Shown here: positions 22,776 to 34,850 of the stretch, piece after piece
Numbering within the stretch: position 1 is the first letter of the stretch
Layout: each line of letters opens with the position of its first letter
NCBI GenBank assembly: GCA_037349315.1
Contig: JBAIAC010000035.1
Span: 5,966,501-6,030,500, forward strand
Length of the DNA: 64,000 nt
Direction of reading: 5' to 3'
From: Chelydra serpentina
Taxonomy: Eukaryota > Chordata > Testudines > Chelydridae
Program-made: the position numbers and the translations under genes
The notes under the pieces: model-generated
The model's input: only the letters and a program-made list of their open reading frames with translations
What the model was told of the DNA's origin: nothing
The model's database searches: none

Positions 22776-24927
22776 ACTGCATACACTGATTGTTGTAAGT
22801 TAAGCAATTACATAGTGTAACTAAAGAAGTATGGATATAGTGTTTTCCCTGGTAAGCAAAAAGGAAGCACCAATTAGTGTAAAGGCTACATATTTAGTTG
22901 CAAATCAACATGGTAACCATTAAAACCAACGAGAATCAACCTCTCTTTAGGAAAACAAAGAAGTACAAATACAAAACAATTTAAAAAAAATTTTAATCAA
23001 GTTTCCTGCTTGCTGATTTAAGTACAATTAAAATTAGTGATTTAAAAATCAATCCTCCCTGCCATGAGAAAGCTTGCAAAGACCATTATACTTCATCTGA
23101 AGACCCTGATTTCTGTCACTGCTCCCCTCTACCCCAGGTTTTGTTCCTCCACCCTATACTGAAATTGTCAATTGATACTGCCAGCAGAGGCCTAGGCATG
23201 GCTGTGTGCTTTTGCAAGCTCACCAGATATACTCAGCCACTTGAGTCCCATTAAAGAGCAGTTTCAATTCCTGCCCCCCAATAAGAATGTTAAGAAAAAT
23301 AATCTAGAATCCAAAGGATCATGATACTGTAACAGTTTTTAGACAGCTCATTGAAGTTTATGCTCTGAAGCAACCAGAGCATAACATAATAACCAATGTT
23401 TGCTAGACTCTCAGAGCTACACTCTCTTACAACACCCCAAAATACCCTTCTCAACCAGTAAGTATTGTTTTACTTCTTGAATAGAAGAAACAGGGATGGA
23501 GAATGTGCAGTTCCCAGATAAGTAGACCGACACAGGGAGCTGACAGCAAATCCCTGACAACCCTATATTAACAGGTGGCCAAGAGTTATCTATCCCTACC
23601 CTCCACGATGGTGCCTAAGTCAAAGCAGAAAAATATTCCTTTTAGGTAGTTTTACTACATTGTGTTTTTACTAAGTGTTCGCTAGATAAAGATTCTAACT
23701 TCAAGATCATAAATCCCACCTTATCCCCAGCCTTCCCCCCAAAATCTTATAATTTTCTGGAGCTCAAGTACAAAAAGTATCTCCCACAGACAGTATTGTT
23801 TCTTTGAATCAAGGACATGGACTGTCTCCCTGCATGGAAGGATACCACTACTTCAAAAAACTATGTTTATATAAAGTTGACAGATCATTCTGAAGACAGA
23901 TACAAGGCAGATGAACATTTTGCATTGCCATCATCATCTGCAAGAATTCCATTACAGGAACAGTAGAATGTGAGCCTCAAATGCATTCCTGTGCACAAGT
24001 ACAGCAATTTAAATATTGCTTTTTTAAAAAGCCCATCCCTCCTCCCTCAGCAAAAAATCACAACACTTGAATCAGTGCAGAAAGCTAAACAAGTTACTTG
24101 TTTGAACAAGTCTGCAAAGCTACATCAGTGAGTTTGTTGGGTTGCAAAAACCCAAAACAAAAAGCAAATCAAGAGACTTTGCAGTTCCAAATAAGACACT
24201 ACTGTAGCACTGCCAGCCATTTTGTAGGTCATCATTGCCACATCACAAAAGATTCAAAGGACAAATTTCAGCATAATATAATTTGTTGATTGCTCATACA
24301 ATACCTCTGTCACACTGTGCACTTGTTTACTTACAGTAAGTTAGGGTCTCAGCTTCCTTCTAAAATTAAGCTGCAACTACAAGGCCAAAGAAACCACAAT
24401 TAAGTTCTTCTAAAAATGTGTTGTTCCATATTGAAAATTCTTATATGCGGGCAATTTGATAGTATGCTTGTAAACAATGTGATCTGGTGCACATATATGC
24501 TTTTGAAAACAAAATGGTGAAACTTTCTAAAGAAACTAAAGTCTTGAGAACATCAAGTCTTTCAAGGGGGGAAACTAAAGTTCAGATTTTACTATTATAT
24601 GCAACATTTAGAGTCTGATTAGAAAAAAGCAGGCTAGAATCTTTAAGCAAAAATGGAAAGGGAAGCTTTAAGACTATAGCAATGTTGTATTTTTACAGTC
24701 CTGCACTAAATCCATCTTCAGCTTGTATTATATGCTTTCTACCTATGGCAACATCCCAGCCAGACAGCTGCTGCACCAAGCAGCTCTGTGTTAAACAGGA
24801 CTCAGTTCATCCAACAACTAAAAGGGAGACGACATTACGCATCACTACACAACAGCTAGATTTTTTTTTTTTTGAGCTATGCATAAACCACACTCAGACT
24901 CTCAGAGAGGTCATTGACCTCATAGGG

Positions 24928-25100
24928 CAGGGGTAGTCAATAGGTGGACTGCAGGCCAACTTCAGACCACCAGACTCTTTTGAACAGACCCTGAAATCTA
25001 TTTACTTATTACTGTGGGATGGTTGTTTTGTTTTTAATTTCCTCTCTGGAGTCTGGACCCTAAGAAATTTGGACCTTGACAAAAAATAATTGACTACCCG
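24928..25100. mobile_element. hAT-type MITE in CANX intron 1
   Basis: The left end CAGGGGTAGTCAATAGG is matched by the right end ATTGACTACCC in inverted orientation. Flanking 8-mers TCATAGGG (24920-24927) and TCATACAG (25101-25108) agree at 6 of 8, so it is an old copy. No coding capacity. Confidence 0.7.
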
Positions 25101-25107
25101 TCATACA

Positions 25108-25260
25108 GTATACCTACACTGTAATTAAACACCCACAGCTAGGCTGTGTCTCCTGACTGGTTTGTGGGGCTCAGGCTATGGGGCTGTTTAATTGCAGTGC
25201 AGATGTTCAGGCTCCAGCCCTGCAAGGGTATTACGAGGGTTGAGGCACAACCTGAGTCTT
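25108..25260. repeat. Short foldback MITE
   Basis: CTACACTGTAATTAAACA near 25121 is the inverted partner of GTTTAATTGCAGTGCAG near 25186, with GGGCTCAGGCT between them. This is typical of short DNA-transposon derivatives in reptile genomes. Limits are approximate. Confidence 0.5.
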
Positions 25261-25789
25261 GTGACTGAAGAACCACAATATGAAATCAAAGGAACAGAGT
25301 TTATAAACCCACAATCACAGAGCAAACATTGCTATCCTTAAAAGCTCAAACTCTTTTTTTGGTAAGCAATCTGGTCTCTGTGCTAGCTCACTGGCCACTG
25401 TTGGAACTGAATGCCCCACAGGATTTTACAGAGGCTACTGCCCAGTGGAGAAGCAAGAGCCTCCAACATTTCATTTGGAATGTTAGACTGATCACCACCA
25501 GGTGACTAGAGAGTTTACAGGAATATGCTTCACCAACCAGACCAAGAGTTACCAGGGGTCAAATTCTGCCTTGTCTCATCCTCTGTGCTACACCATTTAA
25601 AATTAATGCATTTATCTGAAGTATAAGAAGTCAGGCCAGATTTTAGCTCTCAAGTTTCCACCTCAGGTATAATCATTCCAATTTCAATATTTTCAGAGCT
25701 GAATTATGATGAAGTTCCTACTTAAAAAATGCCCAATTTAAAAAGGTATGTGGTTGTTAAGCACAAGACTGCCTACCTATTTTGGGAAA

Positions 25790-26737
25790 GGTCACGGTTC
25801 TTTATACTTCCCTCTCAACCACCTCCTGTAAGAAAAACCAGGGGCTCCCGGTTGGTGGTGCAGCGTGGCTGCCACTAAGGCAGGCTCCCTGCCTACCCTG
25901 ACCCCACGCTGCTCCCGGAAGGGGTCAACGCACCCCTGAAGCCTTGTTGGGGGGGGGGGGGAGTAGGGAGGGCAGCACATGGCTCTCCACCCTGCCCCTC
26001 TCTGCAAGCACCACCCCCACAGCTCCCATTGGCAACAGCCCCCCATTCCTGGCCAATGGGAGCTGCGAGGGCAGTGTATGCCCTGCTCCTGCCTGCAAGG
26101 AGGGAGACCCCTGTCCCCCAGCACTATCCCTGCAGCACCTGAAAAACAGCCAATGGGAGATGCAGGGGCGGCGCTTGCAGGCGCAGGCAACACAGAGACC
26201 CGCTGCCCCTCTCCCCACCAGGGGCCACAGAGACTTGCCAGCAGCCAGCCGCTTCTGAGAGCGGCATGGGGCAGGGCAGGCATGCAGCCTACCTAAGCCC
26301 TGCTGCGCCGTGAGCTGCCTGTGGAAAGTACCTCCTGGCTGGAGCCCGCACCCCCTCTTGCACCCCAAGCCACTGCCCCAGGCTCAGCCAATGTACATCC
26401 CACAGAAAGTAAAACTCATGAAATGTTCAGTGGATTCTATGAGATTAGGTGCAGTGTGACCATATGACCCCCGCACCCAAACTCTCTCCCAGAGCTTGCA
26501 CCCCTCACTCCTGCACCCCAAACCTCCTGCTCCAGGCTCAGCCCAGCGCTCCCTCCCACACTCCAAAGCCCTCGGCCCCAGCCCGGTGAAAGTGAGTGAG
26601 GGAGGGGAACAAGCAGCGATGGAGGGAGGGAGGAAATGGAGTGAGCGGGGCAGAGCCTCAGGGAAGGGGCGGGTTCAATCCTGGGGTGATCTTAAATTCA
26701 AAAAGTGATCTTATGTGTAAAAAGGTTGAGACCACTG
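25790..26737. mobile_element. GC-rich hAT-related repeat block
   Basis: Abruptly GC-rich sequence inside AT-rich intron 1, with repeated CCAATGGGAGCTG-type blocks, a G-run at 25949-25961 and a terminal GGTTGAGACCACTG at 26724-26737 that is a typical hAT right end. No matching left terminus was found, so the left part is truncated or diverged. ORFs here are by-products of composition. Confidence 0.6.
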
Positions 26738-28904
26738 ATTTAGAGTGAGGGGAAGTGATCAGAACAGACACCACTGGCTAGATGCTTTTGAACTTGTGCA
26801 TCAGGATGCGCCTCTCCCAGAAGCATGGATCTACACAGGCAACACTTAAAGGGGAGCTCTACAACACCAGGGTACCTCAAAATGAGTGAAGAATGGAGTA
26901 GGTTTAAGTCCCTTTTTCAGTTTAAACTGATTTTTACCAAAAATCCTAGGTTTTACAAAAAGTATTATTCATCCCCCCTCCCTGATTTTCACCCTACTTT
27001 TATATCATTTAAATATATTTTTAAAAATGGTTTTATTAGGAAAATACATTAATCTCATGCACTGTATTGTATTATGATAATACATTAGTCTATGTGTATA
27101 TGCAAAGCTGCTTGTTGATGTATTAGTCTAGAAGATATACACAAACAGGCATGCATGCAAGCTTTGAAGTGCATGCACATCTGAACGTACTGATGAATCT
27201 TGTGCCCATCAAGTATATATTTCAAGCTGCTAGCAGATAACTCAAGATATTACACACTCAAATGGGAAGAAAGTGAAACACTGTTTCAGAACAAGGAAGT
27301 ATTTGAAAGTTTAAAGAACAGGAAAGATAAAGTTTAGTGTATGTGCTGCATATGGTGTGGCCCAATTATTAATGTAAATATTTATAGCCTAATAGTTCTA
27401 AGTCTACAACAGTAAACTATTTATTCAAATTAAAAGTTTTATTTGGGGATTAGAGATACTGTTTTCTTAAACTCAGAAGTGGCATTGTGTTTTGCGTTCT
27501 GCAGCAAACCATATTGAATTCCATTCATCAAAGTCTTAATCTACTGAATACTTTGTCTCCCATCCTTCAATCCACCAAAATGAGCCCTGATATTTACCCA
27601 GAGAAATTAAGTTTTTTGCACCAATTTTCACCTGTTTGTTACTGTAGTAATAAGCACCAATACATTCCTGGGGAAAAAATAAAATAAAAACAAAAACCAA
27701 AAATGAAGGACCCTGGGTATGTTGGATTATTAACTTCTTGACTGACAGACCCCAGCAGCCCTAATGTTTCTTAAATGGAGGCTTTAAAAAAAAATTCTTG
27801 TAATACACAGTTGAAATAAAAACATCCCTAATGACCTACATTAGCCCCATCGTGAAAGCACAGACCATACTTAGGGAGTCTTGTTTTCCTGGCCAGGAAA
27901 ACATTCTTAAAACCATTATGACAATCCATGACAGAATCTGTCTTTAGTATCGAGAGTCTGTATTATGTGCAATTAAGATGCCTAAAGAATGAATGCATAT
28001 AAAGATTAAGATGTTAATAGCTTTGCCAGTCTGCTCCATAATGATGAATTTTAAACCACAGCAAATTATAGTAACACCATAAACGGAGTTCCAACACTTG
28101 ATGATCCCCCACGTACTGGCTGAATAACTGTCTGTGTAAGTAGAAATACTGTAGGAACAAAGTTTCATTCCAAAAGAGAGTCAGGGTGCCATAATGGAAA
28201 TACTGACCAGTTGGTGTAGTTAAAATGAAACAATGTGGACAGGGGGAGGAAAGTACTACTCCAGAACTCTTGAAGCAGTAGGGCTCTCTCTTAAGCTATG
28301 TACATAAAACAAGGATACCTGATTAAGCCATTTGCTGAACTCCTCAAAAAGCAGGCAGACACAATGGAGACGTGATCCCAGAAAAACAAGACAGAACACA
28401 CTGGATAGGAATTTATTTGTGTCAAGTTTACAATGATCAGGTAATTCAAAGCTTCAAGTTAAATACCACCCTAAGTTAAATTAACCAAATCAGCTGAGTT
28501 TGTCAGTGGGACACTGGTTATCCTCTGCCTTAGATCAATTTTCTTCCTCCCCTTCCCTCCTCAGCAACCTGCCTTATTGAACACAGTCAAGTCTTCGTTG
28601 TCTTGCATGAGAGACCATAAACTCTTCAGAGCAAGGAATATTTGTATATGGTTGTACAATGTGAAGATTTACAACACTAAAAATTGTTAATAGCCACAAC
28701 ATTTTCCCTGTTACAAGGCATCTGCACTTATTTACTGGCATTTTTGTGCTGCCCAAAGTTCTGCCCATTTGATACAGCATTTCTTTTTACAACCAAATCA
28801 AGAAGAGCCAATATCAAGTGAAGTTTTGGACTATAATTAGTTTAATCACTGCTTGGTATCCTTTGCACATGTAGCCTATAACAAAGAGGAAAGACAGCCC
28901 TATT

Positions 28905-29075
28905 GTTGCGGCATCAGACTGGGACTCATGAGACCTACATTCCACAGCAAAATTGGGAATGGACTTTCCACATGACCTATGCCAAGACTTGCTCTCTTGG
29001 CCTCAGTTTTCCCATCTATAAAATGGGAATATATTTTCCACTCTCTCTCTCTCTCTCTCACCCTTTGTTCACTGT
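28905..29075 (+). repeat. MIR-type SINE with CT microsatellite
   Basis: Follows MIR order: GACTGGGACTCATGAGACCT, TGACCTATGCCAAGACTTG, CCTCAGTTTTCCCATCTATA, AAATGGGAATA. It ends in a CT repeat (about 29040-29059). It is antisense to CANX, in intron 1. Confidence 0.75.
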
Positions 29076-29146
29076 GTCTATTTAGATGTCTCAGTATGTC
29101 CTTGTATAGCACATAATATGATTGGGCCAGACTTCAGCTGGGCCTT

Positions 29147-29177
29147 CTGGGGGCTACTATAATAAGTAGCCCCCAGA
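29147..29177. other. Perfect hairpin in CANX intron 1
   Basis: CTGGGGGCTACT and AGTAGCCCCCAG are perfect 12-base arms around a 7-base loop. It could be the tip of a degraded MITE; no RNA gene is claimed. Confidence 0.6.
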
Positions 29178-32100
29178 CTACTTGACTTAATGCAAAGAAC
29201 ATATGATGTTGACTAGTTGTATGAACATTCAGATTTATTCCAAAAGACACTGATGACAAATGCAGAAATTGCTGCAGAGAAAAGCAATCAATCAACATGA
29301 CAGAAGGGTGAGAGTGTGTGTGATGGTATTGGAAGGATTATTGCACAATATTTTGCCCTTATATAGTACTGTGTGTGTTCAAAGCTCTGCAATGATAGGA
29401 CATCACACACAGTAAACATGCTCATGGGTAGACAGACCCTGCCTTTACCTGCTTTGTACAAAGATGTGACCCCAGGAATTGGGTAAGTTTTAAATTTTAC
29501 ATCTCAAGGCTCTTAAATTTTGTTTAAATGAGTGTCTTTCCTATAATAGGCCATAGATTGGCAATCTCCATCTAGCATGTGTTTCGGAGCTGTTCTGTTC
29601 CAATAAACTTCACAACAACTGCCAGGTATCCAGAGCTTTGCTTGGAATCTTCAAAGAGATTTCTCTCGAAGAAGAGTAGTCTTCAAATTTGTGCCATCAT
29701 GAGCCAAACAATCAGTTCAGAAATTACTCTTAAAAAGAAAGCTACAACACCCAAGTAAAGCCTGTTTTTAGTAAGAGTGTTTCAGATAAATCAGCTTCCA
29801 AAAATAAGCTGCATCAATGGAGATGTAGGAAAGGAAAGGAATTCTGCACTACTGCATCAGCAAAAAAGTCATTCATGCATACCTGGAAGCCCTTAGAGAT
29901 CAGTGGCAGAACTGCAGGCTTTTTAACCATTAAATCAAGGCAGATCGGCTTGTAGCGCTTATAAAAAAAATGATGGAGATACCTCAAGATACAAGAATTC
30001 TTTAGTGGAAAAAGCATACTTAGCAGTCTTGCTGTCATGTCTACAAACCAACTCAAATTTGTCTTGGGATCAAAAGCAACAGCTTTCCTTCCAGACACAA
30101 CAGAGTTCCTCCAGTACTGTGCCAAGTTAAATGGATGAAGACAAGCACTGACGAGACAAGAGGATGAATGCCACAGATCCAGACAAGGAAGGAGGTGACA
30201 AAATTAACAGTATATTTGGGAAAGATTAAATAAAAGGTACACTGAATTCTTAAGAGCAGAAATCTGTTGAAATGAGAAGGTTTTAAAACTAATGTAGGGA
30301 TGTTGTCACATTAAGGAGTACTTTTGAGAGATTCTTATACCTGCTAAGAAAGTTTGGTGTTTCTATTTACCATTATTGATCTTAAAATGAGAAACCAGGA
30401 CAATTTTACTTAACATCTAAGACCTTACCCCATTACTGTAATATTTGGATTACAAATGCTGCAGAGAAATTTCAATAAGTTTTATTTTGTAAACTTAAAG
30501 AGACTCAATAGAAATGAAGAAGTTTACACATACATACTGAATCTGGGTCCAAATTGCTTTAACATTATGTTGAAGTGCTTTGGCTATATCCAGGTGCTAT
30601 CATGGTGGGATTCCAACAGTAGCGTCTTTGGAAGAGACCATTATGAGAGTTTTGCAAGTCAGTTCTAATTGCATCAGACTGAACACAAAGTCAATATTTC
30701 ATTGTTCTCAGTGGTTGCTATTCAGAAAAAAAAATATTATCCTACACAGTGTTACCTCTCCAATTTCACTAGAGCACAGATGGTCACTGTCATTCTGCCT
30801 ACAAAGCAACCCTCAAGTGCTTTGGGGCACCACACCCAGAGACGGATAACAATATTATTGCCAAATCAGAGTAGTTAATAGACCCACTCTTCTATTCAAG
30901 AACACTCCTAAGCCTGATTTTCAAGTGCACACAAATATCTTCACGCTAGAATGATTTGCAGTTTAATAACCACATGTAAAGAATATCTGCAGCAACTAAA
31001 GAGCACTGTTAACAGAGATAAGACAATTACCTTCCACATTTTAGTGAATATTTTACTATCTGGTATTTGCCATGAGAAATTAATTCATGCTATATCCAGA
31101 CAAGACACTTAAGGCAGTTGTCAACTCAGCTAATGTTCCAAAAACAGATGGCTGCTTACTCCATAATCCAATCACCTGCAGCATTTCTTGTTGTACAGTC
31201 CAGAGAACTCTCCCTCAACTCTGAATGGGAAAGTTTGTTCTTTTCAGGATGATTAGCGGGTAGCAAGATAGACAGCATCTGCTTCAATCCAAGGTTTGTA
31301 CGAGGGCACACCCAATGTTGAACAAGAGCTAGGGTTCCAGTTACATACTATTTTGAAAAAGACGAACACAGCTAAAGAAGTCGTTTAAGTTCAGGAAGTA
31401 TACATTTTAATTTCACAAAATGTTACAGAGGTGCTGTTGAATAGTCCGCACTTTGTAAGTCACCTTTGTTCTCCCATGCTTTTTACTAGGTATATTGTCT
31501 AATTTCCGTTTCCTCCTCCACACCTGGTGGCTCTTATTTCTCATTTGAACTCTTCCCTTCCAGTAACTTCCATCTGTTTCCCTCCTCAGCCTAGCTCCAT
31601 TCATATTGCCACAGTCTTGATATTATCTTTCATTCTCAACATCCCCCTCTGCAGAACTGTCTGTTCAGAAGAGCCATTTCCAAACATCCTGGTTTTTACA
31701 ATGAAAGATCTAATCCTAGTGACTTCACCTCCCACATTCAAACAATATTAAAAACCCACCAACTCTGCATCCATCTTTCATCCCTCTCACCCAAACCCAT
31801 AATCTTTGTCCCATATCACACTGGGATGACTAAATATCACATTAGCTTCTCCCTGGATGGTCTGTGTCAGTCACATTGTCTACTCACCCCACCCACGAGA
31901 ACAGGCAATCTCAGAAACTACCAGAATGGACTAGCTGTTCTCAGCCACAATTGTTTTAAGTCTAGCCGTGTTTAATAAAACCCCATGGGTCACTTACGTA
32001 GAATCGTGTGAGCACAATGGACTCTGCTACCCAGGCTAAGATCACCATTCACCTCATGTTTCTGGACTCCCGATTCAGCCTGGCCTCTCCCTGGCTCAGT

Positions 32101-32598
32101 CAGTGTGTACCCAACCACAGCATTCCCATGTAGGCACACCCCACGACCTCCCCTCCCCCGGGATGTCCTCACACACCCTCACCACACCGCCCAGGACTCC
32201 ATGCTTCCAGGGCTGAGCCACACCTACTCACCAACCCGCGTGCCTAGCCACACCCCGCATACCCATTACAGGCCCAGACCCCCCCGCACCCCAACGGTTC
32301 TCTAAGGGGGCCAGGCCAGGCCTCACCCACCCCCTCCATGCGCTCCCATCATACCAGGCCCTACCACGCCCCAAGCCCCCTCTCACACAACCCCTCCCAG
32401 TCGCTACCTGCCCCACTAATATAACCCCCTCCCCAGACACCCAGGCCCTTCCTGCCTTCACCCCGCCAATACCCCAGCACGCCCCGCGGGCAAATCCTTT
32501 CCCTCAGCCCCGCCGGCCGTTGCCCAGCCTCCCGACGGGCCTGGGGGAAATGCAGGCCCTGCCCCCCACTTCCACCGGGCGGGGGTTACAACACTCAC

Positions 32599-32730
32599 CT
32601 CGCCGCGCGCCCCCCGCAGCCGCCGTCCACAGCCCCAACTCCCCCGTCACGTGTCCTAGCCCGAACTGGTCGGCCGCCCGCCCGCCTATCTACCGCGCGC
32701 CAGCTGCGCCCCACCCCGACATCCCCATTG
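32599..32730 (-). other. CANX: CANX non-coding exon 1, 5' limit estimated
   Basis: A strong minus-strand donor GCGAG/GTGAGTGT lies at 32599/32598 in a very GC-rich block. Mammalian CANX also has an untranslated first exon that splices to the exon carrying ATG. The transcription start cannot be fixed. If it lies above 32728, the exon includes a short upstream ORF (ATG at 32728-32726, stop TAG at 32692-32690, 12 codons). Confidence 0.7.
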
Positions 32731-32845
32731 ACTGAGCCAGCAACCGACCTCCCGCGCCGGAGCTCAGGGCGTATCCCGATTGGCCAGCGGCGCTGCCACT
32801 CGCCTGCTCTCCCGCCTTAAACCCCGCCCCAACGGCGCTGCCTTT

Positions 32846-32864
32846 CGTGGAGCGCAGCGATAGG
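32846..32864 (-). promoter_or_regulatory. ERSE-like ER-stress element
   Basis: On the minus strand this reads CCTAT, nine GC-rich bases, CCACG. The ER stress response element is CCAAT-N9-CCACG, bound by NF-Y and ATF6. There is one mismatch, in the CCAAT half. The position, some 120-250 bp above exon 1, and the orientation toward CANX fit a chaperone promoter. Function is inferred. Confidence 0.5.
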
Positions 32865-33061
32865 CTGGCCGGCTACGCAGGAAGTATGCTCTGATTGGCT
32901 AACAGGAGAGAGGCGGTGGCGTGTGAGAGAAGCAGAGTCAGATTCCTGCGTAAGGAAGCGTCGCGCTTCTTAAAGGAGCAGTGTCTGGGTCCTGTCCTCC
33001 CTGAGTCTGGGAGAGCCATAGCAGCTAGGCCAGGATAGGGGCCAGTGCTGGAGGGGCAGGC

Positions 33062-33162
33062 TAGGGTGACCAGATGTCCCGATTTGGGGGTCTTTTTCTT
33101 ATAGAGGCTCCTATTACCCCCACCCCATCCCGATTGTTCACCTTTGCTGCCTGGTCATCCTA
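33062..33162. mobile_element. hAT MITE, TAGGGTGACCAG family, copy 1
   Basis: Inverted ends TAGGGTGACCAGATG / CTGGTCATCCTA and an exact 8-bp duplication GGGCAGGC at 33054-33061 and 33163-33170. Same family as 37210-37333 and 60710-60828. Confidence 0.88.
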
Positions 33163-33444
33163 GGGCAGGCAGGGGCCGGGATAGGGACCAATGCTGGGAG
33201 GGGTGGGGCTGGCAGAGGCTAGCATAGAAGGCAGGGGGGATTGGCAAAGGCCAGCATAGGGGCTAGCTAGTGCTTGGAGAGGGACAGCCAAGGAACCAGT
33301 TACATCCATGGTCTATTCCCTCAGCCCAAGTCTCTGCCACTCTATAATGGCAGGACAGTTAAAGCAGCGTGACAACACACCTCTCATCGCATCTCTCACA
33401 CCCATCCTGAGCCCTGTACATGGCCCAGGACCCACCCACCTCAG

Positions 33445-33623
33445 GGGGGAGGGATAGCTCAGTGGTTTTGAGCATTGGCCTGCTAAACTCAGGGTTGTGA
33501 GTTCAATCCTTGAGGGGGCCATTTGGGGATCTGAGGCAAAAATTGAGGATTGGTCCTGCTTTGAGCAGGGGGTTGGACTAGATGACCTACTAAGGTCCCT
33601 TCCAACCCTGATATTCTATGATC
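33445..33623 (+). repeat. tRNA-derived SINE of the cryptodiran turtle type
   Basis: Polymerase III promoter boxes are visible: A-box region ATAGCTCAGTGGTTTTGAGC and B-box GGTTGTGAGTTCAATCC. The tail GGTTGGACTAGATGACCTAC through TCCAACCCTGATATTCTATG is shared with CR1/L2-type LINEs. This architecture is characteristic of the tortoise pol III SINE and is the best taxonomic marker in the window. It is not a functional tRNA gene, since no cloverleaf can be completed. Confidence 0.9.
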
Positions 33624-33834
33624 AACGCATAGGGCTGTGACCAATTGTGAGAGCAAGACCGAAAAGAGGCTGTGTACTACCTAGGCAGGCCATTCAGTTT
33701 TAAGCCAGACAGTCATGTTTTTAGTACTGAGAGAGGGTCATGCTCTTTAAAATGGTGTCCTCTATGCAGCATGAGCTAGCACGCACTGTGCTTGAGAGGT
33801 CGTGCTGGCGGAGGGCAGACCCACAGTGTTTTGG

Positions 33835-33971
33835 AAGTACCTAGATCGGGGTGGCTGAGAGCAGGGGGGAGAGGGAGCTGATGGGGGGGCTTCTGACCTA
33901 TTACTGTGACTCTTTGGCAATGTACATTGGTAAATTCTGTCTCCTTCTCAGGCTCAGGCTGGCCACCCCTG
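33835..33971 (+). mobile_element. 3' end of a hAT-type element
   Basis: Contains TATTACTGTGACTCTTTGGC, CTCCTTCTCAGGCTCAGG and ends GGCCACCCCTG. The same family, reversed, is at 34072-34467. The left part is missing or unrecognisable. Confidence 0.65.
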
Positions 33972-34071
33972 CAATACAATAATAAACTGTCCTGTGTATG
34001 TACATCACTGCCATCTACTGGATAGAATCATAACTGCTCAACTGTGTGTCACAGACCGTGTTCTGCTAGAT

Positions 34072-34467
34072 GAGGGGTGCCAAAGAGCCACAGTAATACG
34101 TCAGCAGCCCCCCATCAGCTCCCCGCCACCGCTCCCAGCACCTCCCGCCCACCGGCAGCCCTGCCAATCAGCGCCTCCTACTCCCTCCCCACACCTCCCA
34201 ATCAGCTGTTTCCTGGTGTGCAGGAGGCTCTGGGAAGTGAGGGGGAGGAGCGAGGGCACAGCAGGCTCAGGGGAGGGTGAGGGATGGGGTGGAGTGGGGG
34301 CAGGGCCTGTGGCAGAGCCTGGGGTTGAGCAGTGAGCCCCCCCGGCACATTGGAAAGTTGGCACCTGTAGCTCCAGCCCCGGAGTCGGTGCCTATACAAG
34401 GAGCCGCATAATAACTTCTGAAGAGCCACCCACATGTGGCTCCGGAGCAACAGGTTGGCCACCCCTG
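34072..34467 (-). mobile_element. hAT-type element, truncated, reverse orientation
   Basis: On the minus strand it starts CAGGGGTGGCCAACCTG, continues ATGTGGCTCTTCAGAAGTTA and a C-rich centre, and ends with the TATTACTGTGGCTCTTTGGC block of this family. Its distal terminus is lost. No target duplication is evident. Confidence 0.75.
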
Positions 34468-34639
34468 TCATTATGAGTGCAACTGAGACAGTGCTGGTGT
34501 AAACAAACTCTTGCTGGTTGCTTAGATAGGTTTTGCAGCATGATATAAAAATTGTAAGCAATGTTGTATTCATGTCTCTGAAATGAGGTAACACTGCAAA
34601 TGTAAAATGTTTTGTAAATGCTAACTATGTTGTAAATAT

Positions 34640-34850
34640 GAGCTTCATTATTCTCCTACCAATGCTGTGAAGTGGGGGGGAAGTACCATCCCCCATTGTT
34701 TAGACTGGGAAACTGAGGCACAGAAAGGGTGAGCAGTTTGCACAAGATCACACAACAAATTAATAGCACAGCAAGGATGAAAACCAAGGAGTCTCTGACT
34801 CCTATTCCCTCTCCATAACTTATAATAAGGTCAGTGTAGGCCGGGGCGAA
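34640..34850 (-). repeat. MIR-type SINE
   Basis: Reads as the complement of the MIR consensus: GGGAAACTGAGGCACAGAAA, AGATCACACAACAAATTAAT, then GGAGTCTCTGACTCC. Confidence 0.7.

Larger units (their letters stand above)
20995..32598 (-). other. CANX intron 1
   Basis: 11.6 kb between the untranslated exon 1 and the ATG exon. Recognised elements are the Harbinger-like MITE (21391), a foldback repeat (22541), a hAT MITE (24928), a foldback MITE (25108), a GC-rich hAT block (25790) and a MIR (28905). A perfect 12-bp-arm hairpin lies at 29147-29177. The stretches 22776-24900, 26740-28900 and 29180-32400 show no gene or repeat I can name. Confidence 0.6.
32450..32960 (-). promoter_or_regulatory. 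CANX: CANX promoter / CpG island
   Basis: The GC- and CpG-rich block contrasts with the AT-rich flanks. It holds a GC box (CCCCGCCCC, 32822-32830), inverted CCAAT boxes (GATTGG at 32778-32783 and 32893-32898), a palindromic E-box CACGTG (32648-32653) and no clear TATA. This is the layout of a housekeeping promoter. Nothing indicates that it is bidirectional. Confidence 0.75.

Noticed and set aside
25792..26368. ORFs of 100-163 codons in a GC-rich block
   Set aside because: Compositional by-product of a GC-rich transposon-derived block; no motif and no conserved frame.
33445..33623. Functional tRNA gene
   Set aside because: A/B boxes are present but the body does not close a cloverleaf, and a LINE-like tail follows. 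It is a SINE.
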